DNA of 64,000 bases from an uncultured Eubacterium sp. (GTDB lineage Bacteria > Bacillota > Clostridia > Lachnospirales > Lachnospiraceae). Numbering within the stretch: position 1 is the stretch's first letter; the number at the start of each line of letters is the position of its first letter. A program made the position numbers and the translations under genes. Below the pieces are notes generated by a model, which searched no databases, was not told the origin of the DNA, and saw nothing but the letters and a program-made list of their open reading frames with translations. Shown here piece by piece: positions 6,796-14,152 of the stretch. The stretch lies in contig CAJTMV010000009.1 in NCBI GenBank assembly GCA_910577225.1, positions 59,847 to 123,846 of the forward strand, read 5' to 3'.

Positions 6796-7289
6796 TGGAA
6801 TTATTAACAAATGATTTAATACTAAGAACTGTGACGGAAAACGATATTAAAGAGATCGCCAGAATGTGGGAATACCCAAAAGAAACAACGATTGAAAAGG
6901 CATATGAAGCCTTAAAGTACATGGAAGTTACCCATAGTAAAAATCGCCAGAAATCAATTTGCCATCTATGTTTAGGCGTTTTTCAAAAGGAAAAGCCAAA
7001 TGTAATTATAGGCTGGTGTGGGTTAGACGGTGAAACTGAAATAGGAAAAACAGTTCTTTTTTATATGATCGATGAAAAATACCGTAATCAGGGGTATGCC
7101 ACACAATGTGCGATTGAATTGATAAATTATGCGTTTGAAGATATGGGGTACGATATAATTTATGGCGGTTGTGCAAGAAGTAATGTAGAATCGTATAGGG
7201 TAATGCAAAAGGCAGGAATGATTCAGAGTTCTTTTTATGAAAATGGCGACTACATTTTTTCGATAGATAAGTTTCCTGCTGCACAGTAG
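6795..7289 (+). CDS. GNAT-family N-acetyltransferase, RimJ/RimL type (164 aa)
   Basis: The ATG at 6795 overlaps the stop of a truncated upstream gene and is preceded by AAGGAG. Motifs: LRTVTENDIKEIARMWE at the N-terminus (RimJ/RimL start), VLFYMIDEKYRNQGYATQCAIELINYAF (acetyl-CoA binding motif A, with the R/Q-x-x-G-x-A turn), and SNVESYRVMQKAGM (motif B; Asn and the following helix). Such enzymes transfer acetyl from acetyl-CoA to an amine on a protein or small molecule; the substrate is unknown. Base composition is AT-rich, unlike the kinase remnant that starts 5 bases later. The last few residues (PAAQ) may come from the junction. Confidence 0.75.
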   Translation: MELLTNDLILRTVTENDIKEIARMWEYPKETTIEKAYEALKYMEVTHSKNRQKSICHLCLGVFQKEKPNVIIGWCGLDGETEIGKTVLFYMIDEKYRNQGYATQCAIELINYAFEDMGYDIIYGGCARSNVESYRVMQKAGMIQSSFYENGDYIFSIDKFPAAQ

Positions 7290-7294
7290 CGGAA

Positions 7295-8109
7295 ATGCAG
7301 CAAATGTCGCTGGTTTTTATCCCGATACTGCTGCTAAACTGCCGGCTCAGCACAGAATTATCGCTGCTGCAGCAGGAAGAATACTCGCTGAACCAGCATG
7401 TGGAGGAAACGAAGACCCGATATGAAAAGACAAAATCATTTCGTCATGATATAAAAAACCACATCGCGGTAGTAAAAAAGCTGCTGCAGAGCGGAAAACT
7501 GGAAGAAGCGGTAAGCTATATTGAGGATATGGACGATATGGCGGAAAAAATGTCATTTCCATGCAGTACAAATAATCCGGTCGTGGATATCCTGGTGGGA
7601 AACAAGCTGGGAATTGCAAAAAGCATGGGAATCGACATAAATGGTTCTCTTTTACTGTCTACCCCTGCGGTCTGCGGGATATCGATATTTGTATTGTCCT
7701 GTCAAACGTTCTGGATAACGCAATTCATGCATGTAAGAGTCTGGATGGCGATACACAGAAATATATCCATGTGTGCGGGCGCATACAGGGAGATTTACTT
7801 CTGATGGAAGTAGAGAACAGTTTCCAGGGAAAAAGTACGTTCAAAGAAGGGACGGGTCTGTCGAATGTAAAAGCGGTGGCTGAAAAATATGGCGGCGTCA
7901 TGCGTACAGAGATACAAAAGGATGTATTTATCGTTCATGTGCTGCTGATCATTCCACAGCATACGGAAGGCATTTCACTGCAAATCGATGAACCGGTTCC
8001 TTTCCGCATCCGAAAAAAGAAAAAGGAAGGTGTAAACAGTAATACCACATGGCCGATAAGTGCAAAAAAATGTCTGAACTCTCTTGAAAAAGTTAGAAAA
8101 TTGTGTTAA
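7295..8109 (+). pseudogene. GHKL sensor histidine kinase remnant, N-truncated and frameshifted
   Basis: The first frame gives a coiled-coil and FRHDIKNHIAVVKKLL, the H-box of agr/LytS-type kinases, up to about 7660. The continuation is in another frame: LRDIDICIVLSNVLDNAIHACK (N-box, about 7670-7735), then VENSF and GTGLSNVKAVAEKYGG (G-box, about 7850-7900). A single frameshift near 7660-7668 separates the halves. The membrane sensor domain that should precede the coiled coil is absent, because the GNAT gene abuts at 7289. The gene therefore lost its sensor by the insertion or deletion that placed the AT-rich block, and then a frameshift followed. Its presumed partner is the regulator remnant at 3690. 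Confidence 0.75.
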
Positions 8110-8157
8110 TTTAAAAACAGACAACATAAATTCGAAACGGCAGGAAGGAAAAGCGTA

Positions 8158-9183
8158 TTGAAGAACTTAAACAACGGCTGTTTCAGTCCGTTTTTTTCAC
8201 ATATTTATGTGGAAAAGCAGGTGCAGAATCATCCGCGGACGAAAGAGATTCTGGCGCAGTATCCGCGTGCGCAGATTATTGAAATCAGCCATTACAAAGA
8301 CGTTTTTTGCAGGAGCAGGCAAAATCAGCCGCTTCAGCATCGGGCACAGAAGCTGATTCTTGCCGCAAAGGACGGGACTCTTATTTATCCGGGGTCTGTA
8401 GTCTGCCAGAGTTTTGGAAATGCCAATTTTTATTACACATCCTGTATGATGAACTGTATTTACGATTGTGAATATTGTTATCTCAAGGGCATGTATCCTT
8501 CGGCGAATCTTGTGATTTTTGTAAATCTGGAGGATATTTTTGCACAGCTGGAGCGGATGCTGGAACAGCAGTCGCTGTATGTATGCGTTTCTTATGATAC
8601 AGATCTGCTGGCGCTTGAGCAGGCGATAGGATATGCCGGCGCGTGGAACCGGTTTGCGGCAAAGCACAGTCAGAATCTAAAGATAGAAATACGGACAAAA
8701 TGTGCCAACAAACAGTTTTTTGAAAGTCAGGATCCATTGTCAAATGTTATCTATGCTTTCACATTATCGCCGCAGGCGGTTGTGGAACGTTTCGAGCATT
8801 ATACTCCATCCTTAACTGAACGAATTGCGTGTGCAGCAAATGCGGTATGTGCGGGATTTTTGGTACGGCTTTGCTTTGACCCGATGATTTATGTATCAGA
8901 CTGGCAGCTTCATTATAAAAACATGGTGCAGGAAGTGTTTGCACGGATAAAGGCAGACAGGCTGGCAGATGTCAGCGTGGGGTCGTTTCGTATCCCGCAG
9001 GATTATCTGAAAAACATGCGCAGACAGCAGCCGGATTCTGCGGCGGCCTGGTTTCCTTATCAGATGGAGAACGGATATGCGCATTATCCGCAGAAGTTAA
9101 TGGAACAGATGGAACAGTATCTGATCGGGTGTCTGAGGGAATATCTCCCGCAGGAAAATATATTTTTATGGAAGGAATCCTGA
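8158..9183 (+). CDS. Radical SAM protein of the spore photoproduct lyase family (341 aa)
   Basis: The start is TTG at 8158, preceded by GGAAGG at 9 bases; no ATG fits. C100-IYD-C104-EY-C107 is the CxxxCxxC iron-sulfur motif of the SPL branch, followed by YLKG as in SplB proteins. Spore photoproduct lyase reverses the UV thymine dimer of spores using SAM. In Bacillus SPL a nearby Cys donates hydrogen just before a T-S-D-like tripeptide. By eye the equivalent place here reads S-Y-D-T-D, with the nearest Cys at 143, so repair of spore photoproduct is not assured. An SDR gene follows 27 bases later and a nucleosidase gene (2716) probably once preceded it. It may act on a different nucleic acid or cofactor substrate. 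Confidence 0.75.
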   Translation: MKNLNNGCFSPFFSHIYVEKQVQNHPRTKEILAQYPRAQIIEISHYKDVFCRSRQNQPLQHRAQKLILAAKDGTLIYPGSVVCQSFGNANFYYTSCMMNCIYDCEYCYLKGMYPSANLVIFVNLEDIFAQLERMLEQQSLYVCVSYDTDLLALEQAIGYAGAWNRFAAKHSQNLKIEIRTKCANKQFFESQDPLSNVIYAFTLSPQAVVERFEHYTPSLTERIACAANAVCAGFLVRLCFDPMIYVSDWQLHYKNMVQEVFARIKADRLADVSVGSFRIPQDYLKNMRRQQPDSAAAWFPYQMENGYAHYPQKLMEQMEQYLIGCLREYLPQENIFLWKES

Positions 9184-9210
9184 TTGTGAAACAGGAGAGC
9201 AGGAAATACG

Positions 9211-9942
9211 ATGTGCAGGACGACAAAAAAATGTGATGCAGCGATCGTGACCGGGGCGTCCTCAGGCATCGGACTGGCGGTCAGCGAAAAGCTGGCGGAT
9301 ATGGGATATGAAGTCTTCGGTATCGGAAGAGATTTTGCGGATCATCCGTTGTGGCGGAAAGAAGGTCTGCACGCAATCGTCTGTGATCTGCTGCAAACAG
9401 AGCAGCTGTGTGCGTCTATCAGACAGATTCAGACAGATTACGAGGTACATGTACTTGTAAATAATGCAGGAGTCGGATATTACGGTCTGCATGAGCATCT
9501 GAACGCACATAAAATAAAGGAAATGGTTCGTACGAATCTGGAAGTACCGATGATTCTGGCACAGCAGCTGCTGCGTGATCTGAAAAAAAATAAAGGCTTT
9601 GTGATCAGTATTTCGTCAGTGACCGCGAATCAGACAAACCCGCACGGATGCGCATATGGCGCGGTCAAGGCAGGACTGGCCAGTTTTTCTGCAAGTCTGT
9701 TTGAAGAAGCGCGTAAATATGGAGTCAGGGCGGTTACAATCTTTCCGGATATGACGAAGACAAATCTGTATCGGAATGCAGACTTTCGGGAAGGAGAAGA
9801 ACCGGAGTCCTATCTGCTGCCGGAAGAGATTGCGCAGGCAGTGGGGTTTGTATTAAGTCAGAGAGAGGGTACGGTGATTACGGAGCTTACCGTAAGGCCG
9901 CAGCTGCACCGGATACGCAGAGTACGTAAAACCGAAGAGTAG
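9211..9942 (+). CDS. Short-chain dehydrogenase/reductase (243 aa)
   Basis: The ATG at 9211 follows AGGAGAG. The Rossmann motif TGASSGIGLAVSEKL (residues about 10-24), NNAGVGYYG and the catalytic pair in SSVTAN...YGAVKAG (Ser and Tyr-x-x-x-Lys) are all present, so an active NAD(P)-dependent oxidoreductase is expected. Length is typical for classical SDRs. It follows the radical SAM gene by 27 bases and precedes a two-component pair by 35 bases. It may be cotranscribed with either. The substrate is not indicated; the C-terminal tail (TVRPQLHRIRRVRK) is basic and may be a membrane- or nucleic-acid-facing tail. Confidence 0.8.
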   Translation: MCRTTKKCDAAIVTGASSGIGLAVSEKLADMGYEVFGIGRDFADHPLWRKEGLHAIVCDLLQTEQLCASIRQIQTDYEVHVLVNNAGVGYYGLHEHLNAHKIKEMVRTNLEVPMILAQQLLRDLKKNKGFVISISSVTANQTNPHGCAYGAVKAGLASFSASLFEEARKYGVRAVTIFPDMTKTNLYRNADFREGEEPESYLLPEEIAQAVGFVLSQREGTVITELTVRPQLHRIRRVRKTEE

Positions 9943-9977
9943 CAAAGAGTAAGCAGTATTCAGGGGGAGGAGACGGC

Positions 9978-10685
9978 ATGTACCATATCGCTGTCGTGGA
10001 AGATGAAATAGAATGTTCCGAACAGATTCAGAAGTTTTTAGCGCAGTATCAGGAAGAAAATAACGTCCGGTTTAAGGTGTCCGCATTTGCTGACGGCATG
10101 CAGATACTGGACGGATATGAGCCGGTATACGATATGATTTTGATGGATATCGATATGCCGGGCATGAACGGCATGGATGTTTCAGAACAGATTCGTAAGA
10201 CGGATCAGGATGTTGTGATTGTATTTATTACAAATATTGCCAGTTTTGCGATTCGCGGGTATGAAGTAGGAGCGCTGGATTATGTCGTGAAGCCGCTTCA
10301 GTTTTATAATTTTTCGATGCGGCTGTCCAGGGCGTTAAAGCGCAGCAGAGCCAGGGAACCGCATCAGATGATACTGACGCTGCCAGATGGAGCCGTCAGA
10401 CTGGAAGTCGGGCAGATTTATTATGTAGAAGTACAAAATCGTATGCTGCATTACTATACGACGGAAGGTACGTTCGTTGTCAGAGGAACGATGCAGAGCG
10501 CGCAGCAGATGCTGGAGGCGTATGCGTTTGTCAAATGTAATCACTGGTATATGGTAAATCTGCGGCATGTAAAAGAGGTAAAAAAGAATACGGTAATCGT
10601 CGGAGAATATGAACTGGAAATCAGCAGACGAAACCGGACACCGTTTCTCAGGGCGCTTACGGAGTATGTAGGAGGATATCGCTGA
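9978..10685 (+). CDS. LytTR-type response regulator (235 aa)
   Basis: The ATG at 9978 follows GGGGGAGGAG. The receiver domain occupies residues 1-120 with acidic residues in VVEDE, the phospho-acceptor Asp57 in LMDIDMPGMNG, and Lys in VVKPLQF. The C-terminal half is a LytTR DNA-binding domain (VQNRMLHYYTTEGTFVVRG, NHWYMVNLRHV). Such regulators bind direct repeats upstream of target promoters and are phosphorylated by GHKL membrane kinases. The kinase gene follows with a 1-base overlap (TGATG), so the two are translationally coupled. Targets are unknown; the glycoside operon downstream and the SDR upstream are the nearest candidates. Confidence 0.9.
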   Translation: MYHIAVVEDEIECSEQIQKFLAQYQEENNVRFKVSAFADGMQILDGYEPVYDMILMDIDMPGMNGMDVSEQIRKTDQDVVIVFITNIASFAIRGYEVGALDYVVKPLQFYNFSMRLSRALKRSRAREPHQMILTLPDGAVRLEVGQIYYVEVQNRMLHYYTTEGTFVVRGTMQSAQQMLEAYAFVKCNHWYMVNLRHVKEVKKNTVIVGEYELEISRRNRTPFLRALTEYVGGYR

Positions 10686-12025
10686 TGACTGAACGGGTGA
10701 GCAGATGGATCATGCAGGGCGCTTTTTTTGTAAGCGGATTTGTCTATGTACATACGATAGAACCAAAGCCGGAGAATCGTAAAAAGACAATTTTTATGGC
10801 GATGGTTTTTGCAGTATTTTTTGCCGTTTTAAACTATTTTTATGAGTATGATAGTTTTTGGGCGGAAATGACCATGCGGATGATTGGATTTGTGCTGCTT
10901 GGCTATATGATATACATAGGAAGAAAGCTATCCGGATTTGCCGCGTTTTATTATGCAATCTGGGCGTTTTGTTCCTGGCAGCTGATGTACGAATGCTATC
11001 TGGTCTGTCTGAACATGGGATCCGGTTACTGGGCGGGCCGGCCGCTGCAGCTTTTTTTGACCGAACTGCTGATCTTTGGGTCCGGTTTTTTAATCATTGC
11101 GCTGACGATTGGGAAAATGATTCCGGATAAGGGACGCAAAAGTATCGGGCCAAGGCAGCTGCTGCTTGCGCTGCTTACATTTCTAAATTTTCAGATCGTA
11201 GTTTTTGTACCGGGAGATCTGGAATACAGTTTTCATGATTTAAGACTGCTCATCGTCTATATTGTACAGCTGTTATTATGTATAGTGCTGTATTTGCAAA
11301 ACGAGCTGTTTAAAAAGAGCGAACTGCGCAAAGAGCTGGAGATTATGGGACTGCTCTGGCAAAAGGAAAAAGAACAGTTTCAGTTATCGAAAGAAAATAT
11401 ATCGTATATGAGCCAGAAAGTGCATGATTTAAAACATCACATTCAGGCAATGCGCAGCGCCAGTAAAGAAGAAATCGAGCGTTATCTGACAGAAATTGAA
11501 GGTTCCGTGCGTATTTATGAATCGATTGTACACACCGGAAGCGCCGTGCTGGATACGATTCTGACAGAAAAGTGTCTTTACTGCAAAGATCACGGAATTA
11601 CCATCTCCTGCATGGCGGACGGGAATCAGATGGAATTTATGAATACGGTAGACTTGTACGCGGTACTTGGAAATGTCATCGATAATGCGATCGAAGAAGT
11701 AGGTCAGTTTCAGGAAAAAGAAAAAAGACAGATCGATGTGCTGATCTATCGCAAACAGCAGTTTCTGGCCATTCATATTACAAATCCGATGGAAGGACGG
11801 CTGGAATATGAAGAGGGACTGCCGGTTACGACGAAAGGAAGCCGGCTGGTTCATGGATTTGGCCTTCGCAGTGTCCGGCATATTTTGAAAAAATACGATG
11901 GATTTCTGACCATTCGGGAAGAAGAGGGTTTTTTTACATTATTAATACTGATACCGATACCGCTGCCGGCGGATGGCTCTGACCACATCGGGCAGTTTGA
12001 CGACCACTTAGGTAATCGAGCTTGA
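10685..12025 (+). CDS. GHKL-type membrane sensor histidine kinase (446 aa)
   Basis: Its start overlaps the regulator stop by one base. About six hydrophobic segments fill residues 10-210, as in agr/VirS-class sensors. A coiled-coil linker then leads to KVHDLKHHIQAM (H-box), LYAVLGNVIDNAIEEV (N-box) and HGFGLRSVRHILKKYDGFL (G-box). The two-component pair is intact, in contrast to the two kinase remnants at 1-144 and 7295-8109. A hairpin terminator follows. No autoinducer peptide or AgrB gene is adjacent, so the signal is unknown. Confidence 0.88.
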   Translation: MTERVSRWIMQGAFFVSGFVYVHTIEPKPENRKKTIFMAMVFAVFFAVLNYFYEYDSFWAEMTMRMIGFVLLGYMIYIGRKLSGFAAFYYAIWAFCSWQLMYECYLVCLNMGSGYWAGRPLQLFLTELLIFGSGFLIIALTIGKMIPDKGRKSIGPRQLLLALLTFLNFQIVVFVPGDLEYSFHDLRLLIVYIVQLLLCIVLYLQNELFKKSELRKELEIMGLLWQKEKEQFQLSKENISYMSQKVHDLKHHIQAMRSASKEEIERYLTEIEGSVRIYESIVHTGSAVLDTILTEKCLYCKDHGITISCMADGNQMEFMNTVDLYAVLGNVIDNAIEEVGQFQEKEKRQIDVLIYRKQQFLAIHITNPMEGRLEYEEGLPVTTKGSRLVHGFGLRSVRHILKKYDGFLTIREEEGFFTLLILIPIPLPADGSDHIGQFDDHLGNRA

Positions 12026-12033
12026 AAAAAACA

Positions 12034-12086
12034 ATAGGATTTTGTAGATTATGTATAAATAATCAGCAGAGTCCTATTTTTGTTTT
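12034..12086 (+). terminator. Terminator after the two-component operon
   Basis: An 11-bp stem (12034-12044 with 12067-12077, two G-T pairs) is followed by TTTTTGTTTTG. Confidence 0.6.
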
Positions 12087-12202
12087 GTTTATAATTATAC
12101 TTTTGGGAGGCATCCTGTTTAAAATGTTTTGTACTGTGTAAATGTAAGTATAAAAAAGTACGGAATTGCTGAAAATAAACAGGAAAGGAGAAATACAGTG
12201 CA

Positions 12203-14137
12203 ATGAGAAGAATCATAAAGCTGATGGAGGACTGGCAGTTTACATATCAGGGTCAGAAAAAACGTCTGATAGATCTGCCGCATACATGGAACGCTGTAGA
12301 CGGACAGGACGGAAATAACGATTATTTTCGCGGAACCTGTTATTATGAGAAGCGTATCCCCAAGCCGGAATATACGGATGGGGAACGTGTGTATCTGCAG
12401 TTTCACGGTGTAAATGCCAGTGCAAAAGTGATATGGAACAAGGCTGCGATACTTACACACGAGAATGGATATGCGACTTTTCGTAAGGATGTAACGGATC
12501 TGCTGCAGGAGCAGAATGAACTTCTTGTGGAAGCAGACAACGGGAAAAATGAAAAAGTCTATCCGCAGGCTGCCGATTTTACTTTCTACGGGGGGATCTA
12601 TCGGGAAGTGGAATTTCTGATCGTACCAAAGATACATTTTGATCTGGATTATTATGGGGGACCGGGAATACAGGTATCTACAGAAGTCAGGGGAACGACC
12701 GGATTTGTAAAAGTGCGCGCTTATACCAATATCGGAAAAGAGCAGCTGCAGCGGGAAGGAATGTCGATTGTGCTGACGCTGTCTGACGCTGAGGGGGAGA
12801 CGGCAGGAACGGCGGAAGGCGCAGAAGCGGTAATAGAAGTACCGAACGCTCATCTGTGGAACGGCGTCAAAGATCCGTATTTATACCGCCTGACGGCACA
12901 GATCCGGCAGGGGGAGACGGTAATCGATGAGATCGGTTTCGCATGCGGAATACGAACGTTTTCGTTCGATCCGGATCGGGGATTTTTCTTAAACGGCGAA
13001 TCCTATCCGCTGCGCGGCGTGTCCAGGCATCAGGACTGGAAGGGACTTGGAAACGCGATATCCTATCGCCATATGGAGCAGGATATGGAACTGATCCGGG
13101 AAGTTGGCGCGAATACGATCCGGCTGGCGCATTACCAGCATCATCAGCATTTTTATGATTTGTGCGATCAGTACGGTATGGTCGTGTGGGCGGAGATCCC
13201 GTATATTTCCGCGCATATGCCAAAAGGCAGGAAAAATACATTTTTTCAGATCAGAGAGCTGATTGTTCAAAATTATAATCATCCGTGTATTGTAACCTGG
13301 GGAATTTCCAATGAGATTACAATTTCTGGTAAATACAGAGCGGATATGCTCGACAATCATCATGCGCTGCAGAAATTTGTAAAAGAACTGGATCCGGGCA
13401 GACCGACAACGCTGGCCTGCTATGCGATGTGTCATCCGTTTCATCCGGTGTCTAAAATTACGGATCTGGTCGCATGGAATCTGTATCTGGGATGGTATGT
13501 GCCGGGATTGTTTTTAAACGACCTGTTTCTAAAGTTTTATCACTGGAAATATCCGCGGCGGTGTCTGGGTTATTCGGAATATGGAGCGGAAGGCATGCCG
13601 AATCTGCATAGTGCAAAGCCGCGGCGGGGAGATCATTCGGAGGAATATCAGGCGAAATATCATGAATATATGCTGGAATGTTTTGCGCGTCATCCGTTTT
13701 TGTGGTCGACCTATGTATGGAATATGTTTGATTTTGCCGCGGATGCCAGAGACCAGGGCGGAGAACCGGGGATGAATCATAAAGGTCTGGTAACTTTTGA
13801 CCGCAGGATAAAAAAGGACAGCTTTTATATTTATAAAGCGTGGTGGAGCAGGGAGCCGTTCGTGCATCTTTGCGGCAAGCGTTATAAATACCGTGCGGAA
13901 AACGTTACGAATGTGACGGTATATTCGAACCAGCGGCAGGTATCTTTGTATCAGAACGGACAGCTGGTGGAGACAAAACAGGGGCAGCATGCGTTTCATT
14001 TTAAGCTGCGGATGGATAAAGAAAATCATCTGGAAGCAAGGGCCGGCACGCTGTCGGACAAAGCGGTAATTTATAAGGCCGCGCAGCCGAGACCAGAATA
14101 TAAAGTGAAGAAGGGCAAGAGTCAGAACTGGGTATAG
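12203..14137 (+). CDS. Glycoside hydrolase family 2 enzyme, beta-galactosidase/beta-glucuronidase-like (644 aa)
   Basis: The ATG at 12203 follows AAAGGAG. There is no signal peptide, so it is cytoplasmic. The sugar-binding jelly roll covers about residues 10-150 (GTCYYEKRIPKPE, NGYATFRKDVTDLL, FTFYGGIYREVEF), an immunoglobulin-like domain 155-250, then the TIM barrel. Glu371 in WGISNEIT is the acid/base and Glu459 in GYSEYGAEG the nucleophile. Length is at the short end of the family and matches simple GH2 enzymes without extra C-terminal domains. It heads an operon with a GH3 enzyme and a GPH symporter. I infer hydrolysis of an imported glycoside. Which sugar (galactoside, glucuronide, mannoside) cannot be settled from motifs seen. 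Confidence 0.85.
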   Translation: MRRIIKLMEDWQFTYQGQKKRLIDLPHTWNAVDGQDGNNDYFRGTCYYEKRIPKPEYTDGERVYLQFHGVNASAKVIWNKAAILTHENGYATFRKDVTDLLQEQNELLVEADNGKNEKVYPQAADFTFYGGIYREVEFLIVPKIHFDLDYYGGPGIQVSTEVRGTTGFVKVRAYTNIGKEQLQREGMSIVLTLSDAEGETAGTAEGAEAVIEVPNAHLWNGVKDPYLYRLTAQIRQGETVIDEIGFACGIRTFSFDPDRGFFLNGESYPLRGVSRHQDWKGLGNAISYRHMEQDMELIREVGANTIRLAHYQHHQHFYDLCDQYGMVVWAEIPYISAHMPKGRKNTFFQIRELIVQNYNHPCIVTWGISNEITISGKYRADMLDNHHALQKFVKELDPGRPTTLACYAMCHPFHPVSKITDLVAWNLYLGWYVPGLFLNDLFLKFYHWKYPRRCLGYSEYGAEGMPNLHSAKPRRGDHSEEYQAKYHEYMLECFARHPFLWSTYVWNMFDFAADARDQGGEPGMNHKGLVTFDRRIKKDSFYIYKAWWSREPFVHLCGKRYKYRAENVTNVTVYSNQRQVSLYQNGQLVETKQGQHAFHFKLRMDKENHLEARAGTLSDKAVIYKAAQPRPEYKVKKGKSQNWV

Positions 14138-14152
14138 TAAGGAGAAGCAGCT

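Noticed and set aside
12119..12853. 244-codon minus-strand frame overlapping the GH2 gene
   Set aside because: It is a shadow of GH2 coding sequence, without start signal or family motif.
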